Below, in pieces: positions 33,301 through 44,755 of a stretch of DNA of 64,000 nucleotides; within the stretch, counting starts at the first letter, position 1; every line of letters starts with the position of its first letter. The stretch lies in NCBI RefSeq assembly GCF_030272615.1, contig NC_081407.1:317344456-317408455 (forward strand). Reading direction: 5' to 3'. Below the pieces are notes generated by a model that was given only the letters and a program-made list of their open reading frames with translations, ran no database searches and was not told where the DNA came from. The stretch comes from Cryptomeria japonica. Its lineage: Eukaryota > Streptophyta > Pinopsida > Cupressales > Cupressaceae. The position numbers and the translations under genes were made by a program.

Positions 33301-36300
33301 ATGGCATCCACCTCTGCAATTGAATACATAGCAAACCCTACTGTTGTTGAAGTGATAAAAAGACCTAGGCCCATATTTTAGTTAGTCCCTGATATAGCAA
33401 AGAAGGATGATACCTTAGGTGCTTTCTCTCAAATCCCTAAGGGAGAAGTTTTTGTTGAAGACCCCTGAATGTACATCCACTGCAACATTGAAGAGTTAGG
33501 AGATGAGGAAATCAAAACCATGTATAAAACCATGATGTGTGATGATACCGGCAATGTTAAATCTGAACACAAGGTTATTGAAACCCTAGGATTCACAGAA
33601 ATCCTTAGCATTCCTGAATTCCCTAAGGATGTGATTAGGATAGTTTTAAGCAGAGTTCATGGAGAATTTTTTTGGTTAGATGCAATCCATAAGATCACCA
33701 AGGAAGCTGTAAAAGTTGTCACAAGGTTACCAACCACTGGTAAGAGGCCAGATAGAACCAAGAAGGTTCCCAATGACCTAGTTATAAACCTAACTGGTGC
33801 AACATTTGACAAGAGATCTCTAAGGGTTAATGATGTAAAAGATATCAATGTGAGATTCATAAGTATGATATTAGGTTACAAAGCCACTCATGCTAATAGA
33901 CTTAACTTAGTTTCAAGTTTATGCATTAAGTGTGCTTATGATATGGTAACTGACAATGCAAAGATTGACATCTATGAATGGTTAAAAGATGAACTGATTG
34001 ACAACTTTGGAAAAATCAAGAAGGACAAGAAAGGAACTTTCAGATTTGGAAATCTGTTAGTATGCCTAATGCTACACATAACAAAATAAGTTCCTGGTAT
34101 AGGTTACAAAGAACTTGGATATGACATACCGGTAGGAAAGCAATTGACAGAACTGTTCAATAACATGGGTGAGAACAAGGAGAACAATATTCATGACTTT
34201 TTCAAAGCATTGAAAACCAAAATGAAGAAAAGAATAAGGTTATCTCAGAAAATAGTAGGCAAATACAAAGATGATATATGCTTTGTCATCAAAAAAGATG
34301 AAATTTGGATGGAAGCGGCCATCCCAAGGATAGTTTGGGTAACCGAAATGGGCTATGAGACAGATGATCACGTAATTGAAACTTATGCTAAAGCACTTTT
34401 GGAAGCCCCCGGAGAACCTAAAGAAGAAGTATTTGGTAGTGTTGAAACCATAGAGAGTCAAATACAATCAAAGAAAAGAGTGAAAAAGGTTGAGGCAGTT
34501 GTGAGGAAAGGATCCAGACAAGCAAAGGCCATTAAGGAAGATGTACTAAAGAAAACTAGCATAACAAAGGATGAGCTAGCAGCTCCACAACCTGAAGCTC
34601 ATCTATCACCGGTAGGTACTTCTTCGGAAGGTGACATGCCAGTAACTTTTAAAAGAGTTATTAGAAAAAGAGATCCCTCACCGGCAACCACTCCTTCACC
34701 TAGAAGGACAAGGCAGAAGCAACAAGCAGTGAGATCTCTGATTAGAAAGGTCACACCCAAGAAGAAGCTAACACCAAAGAAAAAGAAAAGGACAAACAGT
34801 GACTTGGCACCTCTAGATATATTGTTAAATGAAATCACAGAGGAAGGAAAACTGAAAAACATAAAGAAAATTTATGACACTCTATCTGCTAATGAGAAAG
34901 GGCAAGTTGAGGAAAGTGTGATACTGCATATGGACATGTACAAGAAATTTTTGATGGAAGTGGCAAATGAAATTCCTAATGATTTGTACAAAAGACTTGA
35001 GGCCAGAAGGCAAGCAATGATTGAATTAGATAAGAAAATAAAAATAGAAAAACTACTTGTTGTATATCCAGTAAACTCTCCCAAAGAAATTGATGATTTG
35101 ATTGCTCAGGTGAACTGGTCAGTATTCTCTACTGCACACCGGCATATTTCACTGATGGTAGGAAGAGTTACTGAAGTAACAGAGGAAACAGAAGATGGTT
35201 GGGATATATTCCTGGTTGACAAAGAAAAACAAGAAGAGTACATGAACCCTAAACCTATAAAGGTATATCAGAAGGATAGGGACAAGGGGAAAGGCAAAGT
35301 TGGTGGACCACCAAGCATCAAAGTTAAAGATAACTTACCCCCACCTTCTTTAAACATTCCACCGATGACAACAAAAACTACTGAAGATCAACCGACAGCA
35401 AAAAGTATGGCTGTAGAGGATAATAAACCTAATTCTGAAGTTCTATATACTGTGAATGTTGATACTCAGGAAATCAACATAGTAGTAGATAAAGATTCAA
35501 CTGACAAGTTAGATATGGATAATGAGCCTCTGGTAGCAAGGGAAACAGAGAAACTGGCAGAGGATACAGAGAAAAAGGTAGAGACAGAGGCACAAACTGA
35601 GACAACACAACATTTAGAGAAATCAACAGAGCTAAAGGCTCCGGAACAACAGGTTCACAAGGAAACAGTGCCACCGGTAAGTAGTAAAGTGGGAAAACCA
35701 GTGCTAAAAGAAATGCAGACACAAACTGACCTGCCAGAGGTCAATACAAGCATGCTTACTTCCACCAGCACTCAGATTGTTGGGTCATCATCAACATTCA
35801 AGTCAACAAATATGACTGAGGTATTATTAGATTCTATAAAGAAAATAACTGACTGTAGTTCACAAGCTTATAAAGCAATAGATGATTCAATACCAATTTT
35901 GAAGGTAACTGCTCCAAACTGTACCATAGATAATAAAGATTCTTTAGGACAATTGGACACATTGTGTAAATATATCTCAGAGAACATTGAGAAAATAAAG
36001 GAAAAATCAGTAAAGGACAAGGTAGAACTTGAGAAATAGAAATTCTTTGATGAAGAAATAAAGAAGTGTAACATAGATTTTGACACACTTCTACCGGAAC
36101 TATGTAGTTTGTTGAAAGAATACAAAAATCTGTATAAAGATACATATAAAACAAAAATTTTGACTGTAGATATTGACAAGAAAATAAGCAAGACACGGGA
36201 TGAGATAAATAAGCTTGCAAACAATTTTGTCAACTCACCGGATTCATTATCAGTTTTTGAAGAGAAGATAGCAAATTTTGAGGAAGAATTGCTCAAATTG

Positions 36301-36567
36301 AAAAGGGAGAAAGAAAGGATAATAAGTAAGGCAAAACATTTGAGATCTAAACTAAGTCCAAGATTGGACCATCTAGCATCTCTGCGGAAGGAAATTTCTC
36401 AGGCATTAATACAGGGAAGCAAAACACCGGCAGAGCATTTGCAGAATCTCACCGGTACAATAAAGAGGACTAAAACAACAATAAAAGATAATAAAAAGTT
36501 TATGGATAGTATAAACTTAATTTTGGGAGATCTTTTTCAGATAATAACTACCCAGCTACAGGGTTGA
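33301..36567 (+). pseudogene. Copia-4 ORF2: 1,088-codon protein with the SRVH domain
   Basis: The best-preserved ORF2: a single frame from ATG 33301 to TGA 36565 with only four internal stops (33379 TAG, 33466 TGA, 34087 TAA, 36037 TAG). The N-terminal domain shows IRIVLSRVHGEFFWL, ILGYKATHANRLN, FRFGNLLVCL, KIVGKYKDDICFVIK and MGYETDDHV. The linker is basic (34440-34800), the middle acidic (35400-35760), and the last 300 residues predict coiled coil. No catalytic motif of pol is present. Function unknown; conservation of length and order in three elements suggests it was selected. Confidence 0.85.
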
Positions 36568-36796
36568 GGATATGGATAGATGTAACTACAAAATCTACTG
36601 ACATCTTGACAACCTTTGTCATTGATGCCAAAGGGGGAGTAGTGGGATGAGAAAGTTCAAAACATAGGAATCATATACTCAGCGGGAGCCATCATATTTT
36701 TGGTAAACATTTTTGGTAACATTTTTTGGACTACACATTTTGGATGCTTTTTTGAAATTTCTCATGAGTGTTGCCATTAATGCCAAAGGGGGAGAT
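36568..36796 (+). other. Copia-4 3' non-coding region with two polypurine tracts
   Basis: Purine tracts at about 36632 (aaagggggag) and 36785-36795 (aaagggggaga). Both are preceded by gatgcc or aatgcc; the second primes the LTR start. Confidence 0.75.
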
Positions 36797-37599
36797 TGTT
36801 GGCATATGGACACTCCAATGAGACATTGTATGTGATTGAAGGTTTTGTCATTAATGGCAACCTTGCAATCCTATGGCACCGGGAAGTCATCATACTGGTA
36901 AAGCATTACACAGGCAAGACAGTGCACCGGCATCAGAAGATCACTTAGGACACTGACACCGGCACAGAAGAAAACATGTATACCGACATAGAGGCCGACA
37001 GGATTTTTGTTATGTAATATTTTGTTTATTATTGTAAGCCAACTTGGAAAATTGTAAAATGACTCTTATATATAAAAGAGATCATTATAAACATTTGTAG
37101 GAATATTGTAGATGCATAAAGAAAATTATTAGGCAGACCTAATGTGCGAATTATAGGTCAAGGGTATATGTAAAGAACAGAGCAAGAACCGGTACTGAAT
37201 CAGGCATTAAAGATGCTATTGTAAAGCAGTACAAGTCATTGGATTTGTATAATCCTTATTGTAAGTCAGTGAGACTTCCCATTGAGCAGTGAGCTCTAGG
37301 CAGTTGGCCTTCCTGCATGTGCAAGCCCTTATTGTAAGTAATATTCTCTTATTGGCCAGTGAGTGAATATTGTGGGTCACAAATCCCACCGAGGTTTTTC
37401 CCACACTGGGTTTTCTCGTTAAACATCTGGTGTTATGGTGTGCTTTTCATGTGGATATTTCTGATTCTGTTTATTACATTAATTATTGCATACTGGTACA
37501 CTGTTATTTTATGTTCTGCATGTTTTAACTTGAGAAATTCTTACTACCGGTTAGATACTGATTCACCCCCCCCTCTCAGTATCTGTGGGAATCCTAACA
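36797..37599 (+). repeat. Copia-4 3' LTR
   Basis: 803 bp, closely similar to the 5' copy with scattered transitions, several of them in ACCGG words. Confidence 0.92.
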
Positions 37600-38108
37600 T
37601 AATCATCTTTGTTTCCTTCTAACAATTGCAGTATTATAAATCCTTTTAACAGGGTGAACCTTAACCGGTTCTTCACGTAAAATATCTTAACAGAGTCACT
37701 TCTAATATGAAGTTGTCAAATCCTCAAGCAAGGTGAACTTTAACAGGTTCTAAGGTATTTTTAACCGAATACTAGCCACTCCTAACAGGGTGATGTTCTC
37801 AGAAAGAACTGGTTGTAAGCTCTTAATAGGTTACTCTTTTTCATTGTGGTAAAAGAAATTGTGGGTTATCCCCACCATGGTTTTCTCCCTCTAACCGAGG
37901 GTTTCCACGTATAATTGCTACTGTTATGTGATACTTATTTGTGCATGCAAATTTATTTTCTTTGATGTTCTTTGCTTTCATGATTAATGCAATGTTTAAG
38001 TTAATTTGAAAGGATAGTTGCAGACCGGTTAGTTTAAAAGTTTGAATTATGTATAAACAATTTTGACTGATTCACCCCCCCTCTCAGTCACCAGTTAATA
38101 CTAACAAT

Positions 38109-38121
38109 TGGTATCAGAGCC
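38109..38121 (+). promoter_or_regulatory. Copia-3 primer binding site
   Basis: TGGTATCAGAGCC two bases after the Copia-3 5' LTR end. Confidence 0.9.
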
Positions 38122-38164
38122 TAGGTCCTCTAAAGAAAAGCTTGACAGCTTGAGGAAAAAGATC

Positions 38165-39367
38165 ATGGAGGAATACCGGTATCAGAAGAAGATTGATGAA
38201 GCTAAGGAAATAATTGCTCATCTGAAGGAGCGACTGAGAAAATCACTTGCTAAAAGGAAGGAACTAGCTCTACAACTAAATGAGAGTCAGGATATCATAG
38301 ATCAACTCTTTGAATAGAGTGGATCTAAAGAAGCAGAAGAAGCAGTCTCAAAACTAATGGAAAAGAACAAGAAGCTGACTGAAGAAATCACATATCTAAA
38401 AAGAGAGCATGAAAGTTAGGCCTTGAGAATGACTGAAATACTAGAAGCCAGCAGGATAGCGGATGAAAGAAAAAGAGATGTAGAAGAAGTTTTTTCAAAA
38501 GATGAAAAATCCAAAAGGCTTGTTGAAGAAGCCCTAAGAGAAAATGATGCAATCATCATTGAAAAAGATGAAGAAATCCAAATTCTCACTTAGGAGAATG
38601 AAGCCATGCATGAGCATCTGCATGACAAAGCAGAGGAAAAGGAGAAGATGATGAAAGAGATTGAACAACTCAAAAATGAGTTGAAAGCTGCAAATCAGAG
38701 AAATGAAAAGCTGAGAAAATTTAATGAAATATTTGAGAAGATAGATGGACAATTAAAGGCTCAGAGGAGAACAAAGGAGACAACCGGTCTTGGTTACTCT
38801 GGTACAGGTCCTATGGAAACTAGAGAATCATCTAAATCTAAAAGGATGAAGGATGATAAAAGGAACAATTCAGGAATGAAAGGTATGAAGTTTTCTAAAT
38901 CTTCTTGCAATCATCATGGTAAACTGGGTCATAAGTCTGATGTCTATAGAAATCAACTGTTCAGTCAAAAGAAGTCTTTCATCTTTGATGGTTATTGCTA
39001 TAATTGTCACAAGTATGGTCATACTACTTATAAGTGTAGATCTCGATCTAGCAGCATGTCTAATAAAAGAAGCTTTAATGGATATTGCTTTACATGCAAT
39101 AAATATGGACACAAAGCTGAAGAATGCATATTCAAGTCAAATGCATCAAGATCACCATTCAAACTGGTTAGACCTAATAAAAGGAGTAATCATTTCAATG
39201 CCACCTGTTCCACTTGTGGTAATTATGGTCATGATGCAACAAATTGCAAAATGATAAAGGGTCAGAGAAATAATGCAGGACAATGGAGGAAAACTGGTAT
39301 GGCATGTTTCAATTGCCATAAGATCGATCACTCAGCCACAAAATGCAGGAACCGATCCTATAACTAG
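38165..39367 (+). pseudogene. Copia-3 ORF1: coiled-coil protein with five zinc knuckles
   Basis: Starts MEEYRYQ. Residues 1-200 are a charged coiled coil with three in-frame TAG stops (38315, about 38417, about 38591). Knuckles: a first one degraded (CNHHGKLGHKSDVY, Cys lost twice), then CYNCHKYGHTTYKC, CFTCNKYGHKAEEC, CSTCGNYGHDATNC and CFNCHKIDHSATKC, all complete. A tail similar to the other ORF1s continues past the TAG at 39365 to about 39550. Likely nucleic-acid binding (inference from the knuckles). Confidence 0.83.
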
Positions 39368-40044
39368 TCTGAAGACAGGAACCAGTTTGGAAAAAAGAAA
39401 GCACAAAATGACTTGAAAAAAATAGAAAATTGAAGAGGTGAGGAATGAAATGAAAAAGACATGGATTAATAAGGAAGAAAGCAAAGAAGGATAGAATCAT
39501 TCTGAAACTAAGTCATCATCCACCGGTGATGACAGTTCCTCTTCAAACTAGGCATACTAATGCTCAGGGGGAGCACATATGGTAAGATCATTATTAAATC
39601 CCCTCGATCAATATGAGATTATGTCTATCTGCATAGTTTAGATTCATAAAAGTTTGTTTAAATCTCTTCTATGGTAAATATTTTGAGGGTTAGTGTAAAT
39701 GTTGTTTGTGTACCGGTACTGGTAACAAGCAGCTAGTAATAAGTAAATCGGTGTACCTTAAGTTGTAAATGGTCAAAATTGTTCAAAGTAGTCATTGTAT
39801 TCAAGTACCGATAAACCTTTCTTTTGAGCTCTCATGCGACCCAATTGTTCAAAGTAGTCATTGTACAATACACTTCATTTACCTTTCTTGTGAAAATTCT
39901 TGAGCTCTCATGCGACCCAAGGTGATTGAAATCTTTCTTGCGCTATTTGTGCGAAGTTATCAAGTAGTGTGATAGTGGTGATTGGCAACCCTAGAGGAGA
40001 AGGTATTCAAACCCTGCTTTTGAAAAAATTGTTTGAAGTTCATC
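39368..40044 (+). other. Copia-3 spacer between ORF1 and ORF2
   Basis: Contains the ORF1 tail, a purine tract (caggggga near 39566) and a diverged direct repeat of about 65-75 bp at 39778-39920 (both copies start ttgttcaaagtagtcattgt and end near ctcatgcgaccc). Otherwise untranslated leader for ORF2. Confidence 0.6.
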
Positions 40045-43000
40045 ATGGCAGCTTCTGTGTCCACTCCTATGTTGGTTGAAGCAATTAAAGAACCACAACC
40101 CGAGTTCAAGTTGCATCCTATGAAGGATGGAGAAATCGACATGACCAGTGCCCTATCATCTGTGCCCTCCAGTGTGTTACTGGTTCAAGATATTCTCTCC
40201 TTCATCCATTACAGCTTGAAGAACTTGGAGATAAATTCATTCGAAATGAATTCAAAGGCTTCTGTGATCATGATCTGTTGAAGGCAGAATATTTGCATCT
40301 GAAGACCAAGGGTTTGTTGAATGTTGTTTATTTTCCCGATTAATTTCATACCAATTGGGTTAGGTATGTGTTAAGTAGAGTGCATGATCAATTTCTATGG
40401 CTGGAAGTTGAACCACCGATCAAGATCACAAAGGATGTGATTCAAAGAGTAACAAGGTTTAGCACAACCGGTGAAGCACTAACCCTAAGAACAATATCAT
40501 CCATTGAAGTCACTCAGTTGAGTCAATCCCGATGTGATAGGAGAGAAATGACAATCACTCACATTGAGGACGCATAAGTGAGGTTTTCTTCTGCAGTGCT
40601 GGGTTATAGGGTCTATCAATCAAGCCGCATGGATAGTGTGTTGAGTGGTTCCATCCATGTAGCCTATTGAATCATCAAGGAGGATGCAACATACGATATT
40701 TGTGAGATGATCAGAAGTCAATTTCTAGTGAACATGGAGCGAATTAAGAAGGATAAGAAGCAATCATTCAAGTATGGTTCATTACTGGTATGTATATTCT
40801 TCTATGTTCAAAATTTCTTTCCCAGTAAGGGCAATATAGTGTGGTCTGAAGATAAACCTATCATGGTTCAAATAGGTGAAATGATTAGGGATTTAGGTGA
40901 TAAGTTTGGAGAAACAATGTGGGGTTATTTTAAATAATTCCAAATCAAAATGCACAAAAGAGAGAGAATCCCAACCGATATAGTTCAGAAGTACAAGGAC
41001 AACATTTATTTTCTTGTTGACATCGATTGTTGCATTATTAAAGCAGTTCAACCTAGAACCTTTTGGGTACCTTCTATGGGTTATGAGGTCGGGGCAAACA
41101 TTATTAAAGTATATGCAAACATGTTACTGTCTAAACCAGTAGACAAAAAAGCAGAGAGATTTGGAACTTGTGAGGAGGAAAGCTCCAAAATAAAAAAAAG
41201 GAACTTAAGGAGCCTATCATACAAAAGAGAGTAAGGAAAATGATTGATACCCTAGACAAAAATTATGGAGGAGAAGTATCCGGTGCCACTACTTCCACCA
41301 GTACGAGTAAACAAACAGGAGAAAAGAAGAAAATGTCGAAGGCAAAACCCAAGGGTATTGCATCTAGCAAGCCAACAACATACACAAAAGAAAAGGACTC
41401 AGATACTCCTGCATCTTCCCTAGGTAAAGATAGACCAGTAGGAGTGACATATGCAAGAAAGAAAAAGCATGAAGGGATAGTTGACATAAAGGCTAATAAG
41501 AAGCCCAAGAAGGATGGAAAGGATGAAAAGGAGGGTGATAACACTGACACCCAATCTGATGTGGAAATAAAAGAAGTCAGAAGAAGTGGTAGAAATGTAG
41601 TTCCAACTGTTGATGAATTGGTCCATGGGATCAAAGTGTATGGAGGTGTATCTGGTGTCGGGAGAAAATATCCCCTCTGCAACGAGGAGGACAAAAGAAA
41701 AATTGAAGCACTTATCTGGAACTTGCATAAGTTTTGCAGAACTCCCAATGAACTATATGGAATAATTTAATCAGATTTGCAAAATCAAATTGAAGGGAGA
41801 TGGAAAACAACTTTAGCTATTGAGAAAGAGCACAATATAAAAGCACTCATGGAAGTGCAACATGATCTTGATTATAATCAAGCATCTATACTAGCAGAAG
41901 CATGTATTCAATGCTTTAAAATAAGGAACAAGACATGGAGAGTGGCCATAGGATATGTCCAAGGTGTGCATGATGAGGGTGTTTCCTTATGGAAATCAAT
42001 CTTGAGCCAACAAAAGGAAGTTGAAGAAGAAATAGCAAAGGGAACAAAATAGGACCAAGGTGTAGCTGCCCTTGACAAAGGGAAAGGTAAAGACAAAGAC
42101 TCTATTGAAGGTTTTGATGTTTTCTCAGTTGATGATATCATCGGTAATGTTGTGTCAGATATTCCTAATCTGACAAAGGATGTAGAGCAACCGGTTGAAC
42201 ACAAATCAACCGTTAAAACTATTGATATTGGTGTTTCACTAGTAAAGGGAACCACTCAAACTAAGCATCTCGATGAAGATGACGTCATAGTTGAAGATAT
42301 ACCTTATGAAGATAAACCTCATAGAACTTTGATAACAATAAATACTACTGACAATGAACCTCTTTTGTCAGAAAAAGGTGCAGAGGAAGGAAATCCAAAG
42401 GTGATAAATTCATCAATACCACCTATTGAAGAATCAGAGAAGAAGGAAACCGAGGAGAAGGAAGAAAAACAAAAGGAAGTAGAAAAGAAGGAAGAAGAGA
42501 TGAAGGAAACAAAGGAGGCCAAGGAATCAGAACAACACAAGAAGAAAGAGGATTCTTCATTTGGTCAACCTGAAGATGGTAAGAAAATAGTGGTGGACAC
42601 TCCTCCGGTAAAGAGGAAGTTAGATTTAGAAAAGGAGAGTGAAAAGAAGAAAGCTAAACTAACCACCGCAGCCAGCTCTGAGGTTGAGGCTGAAGAAAAG
42701 GGAGAAGAAACAAAGTAGGAAGAAGAGGAAGACTCTATAATCGACATAAAGAAGATGACCCCTAAACAATTAATGAAAGTTTCTGAAAAAATAAAATTTC
42801 AAGCTGAAAAGGCAAAACTTAGAGCAAAGAAAAAGAAGACCAAAATTCTTAATACTACAAAGACCATTTTGTCTGATCTAATTCCTAACATTGTTGTTGA
42901 TGACAATGCACCCATCATTGATTAGTTGGGCACTTTTGTCAAAGCAATCAGTTTAGAGGCAACCGATCTGGAGAAGGTTGCAGTTAGATAGTATGAAACA

Positions 43001-43178
43001 AGGAGAGGTGAAAAATTAATGGAACACATATCAGTTGGCAAAGTTGCTCTCTCTACCAGCACTCAAGAGGTCAACTATATACTACAGGAAGTTGGCCAAT
43101 TATTGGTCAAGTCATCAAGCTTCAGTGATTTAATCAAAGATCTTGAAGATAAAAGAGCTCAGACTCAAAGGGAAATCC

Positions 43179-43543
43179 TGTTAGAGTAATCGGGTCTTTA
43201 CTTGATTAATTAAATGACATTTGTTTAATTAATTAAGTTCCCCTTTATCTCTTTTACACTTAAGCTAACATTAGGTGCATAATAATTAATTCTTTTATTA
43301 ATTATTACGTGCAAGCCTAGGGTTTTCCATTTTAGGGTTGTTTTACCTATTAGAGGTTGAATTATTTTCTTTTGTATCATTATTCTATTTCACATTTTTG
43401 TCAATACAGAGCTCTCATATTCTTGAGCATTTCCTGTGTTTATGTTTTTTCTTTGTTTCTTCCTTGCTTCTCCTTGTAACAAGTTTATTCAGCTTGCAGA
43501 GATCATTTGGGCTCCTATGGTGTTGTATTTATCAACTCTCACA
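43179..43543 (+). repeat. Copia-6 5' LTR
   Basis: Starts TGTTAGAGTAATCGGG and ends ctctcaca. Contains a 12-bp inverted repeat (ataataattaat / attaattattac, 43277-43307). Confidence 0.92.
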
Positions 43544-43556
43544 TGGTATCAAAGCT
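43544..43556 (+). promoter_or_regulatory. Copia-6 primer binding site
   Basis: TGGTATCAAAGCT directly after the LTR, one base from the initiator Met consensus in the core. Confidence 0.85.
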
Positions 43557-44755
43557 TCAGATCTGTAGCTACCTATTCTTGTTTTGAGTTTTTTTGCATT
43601 GGAAGTAGATCTGGGGTTTCAGAAATTTTTTTGTGCACCTAGGGATAGGCCTTTTTTCTGAGCACTTTGGACCTAAACGGACCTCACCATTGTGCTCTGA
43701 AGGCCCAAAAACCCCCATGGTCATATAAAGCTTGATCACTTTCGACACCTGAGCCTCTGGGGGGTATTTTTTGTGTTCTGTACCAGGATGTATGGCCCTG
43801 GCATGTAGTTCGAGAATTTTTTTTTTCAAAAAAATCAATTTTTTGCCTTTTTACAGCATGCAGACCGAAATTTGTTTTTTTTTTTTTAAAACATCATTTA
43901 GAAAATTTTGCAAGAGTTTAAAAAATAAAAAATAAAAAAAATTTGGGGTTACAACCCACTGTACACAAAGTACCGTGGCCCCCCTGGTCCTGCAGCAGGC
44001 CCGTACCGTGCACCGTCGACTTTGACAGCTCGAGCCCCGCCAGCCACCGACCCCGTCGTCCTCCACCCACCCACCGAAATACCCCACCCGCCGGAAAACC
44101 CCATCCGCCACCGCTTCCTAGCCGCCCGCTCCACCACTCCGCTGCTCTACCACCGGAGTGCCACCCTCAGGCCACCTCCACCCGACCCTGCCACTAGACA
44201 GCCTCTGTGTGCCCTCTCTCTTGCCTTTGTAGGGTGGGTTGGTTTTTTCTTCCTGTCTTGAGCATACAGAGTCATTTTTTCAAAAACAAATAGGCGTCAA
44301 AAATCTGGCTCCGAGGCGGACCTCATGGTATTGGAATGTTTTTTCAATTTTACTTATTGACTATACTTTTTTCTAGTCAAAGTGGGGTCACTTTTTTGCA
44401 CTTTCAGGGCCATAGAATGTGCAAACAGACTCTGTTTTTCAAAAATGAATAGGCACTGGAAAGCTCCCAGGATGCTCTATTCAGATATGTGATATTGTTT
44501 TTTATATATTTCATTAGGTACATGAGATTTCAATTTGAAGTTTTTTCTGCTTATGCACTGCTTCATTCTCACCAGTATGTACTAGGGTTTGGACTTATCT
44601 CTTGTGGGGGGGTGTTTTTTCTCGCTTTCTATCATTTATATCAGAAATATAGAACACCAAAACTCTCAAAACAAACAAACCCTTCTACATCTTCTGTCTA
44701 TTCTAAAAGATCACATAATAATAAAAAACAAAAGTAGGTACAAGTGCAAAGTTTC
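43557..44755 (+). other. Copia-6 long 5' leader with a GC-rich island
   Basis: A 1.2-kb untranslated leader. 43965-44235 is markedly C-rich (Pro/Arg/His-rich when translated: PPTEIPHPPENP) between A/T-rich flanks with 15-T and 11-T runs near 43818 and 43877. No real gene is supported; the open frames there follow from composition. Confidence 0.6.

Larger units (their letters stand above)
24952..37599 (+). mobile_element. Copia-4: pol-less two-gene LTR element inside the Copia-3 5' LTR
   Basis: TGTTGGCATATGG...CCTAACA. The flanks gaatt (24947-24951) and taatc (37600-37604) each differ by one base from gaatc, the site expected from the 3' LTR of Copia-3. LTRs are 802 and 803 bp. The internal genes are ORF1 and ORF2 of the same type as Copia-2 and Copia-3. 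Copia-5 interrupts ORF1. Confidence 0.9.
24228..38106 (+). repeat. Copia-3 5' LTR, split by Copia-4
   Basis: Blocks 24228-24951 and 37600-38106. The junction is continuous with 50580-50600 in the intact 3' LTR. It ends actaaca before the primer site and contains the gattcaccccccctctcagt word. Confidence 0.9.

Noticed and set aside
43943-44261. Pro/Arg-rich frames in the Copia-6 leader as a captured gene
   Set aside because: Only base composition supports them; there is no domain and the frames overlap in several phases.
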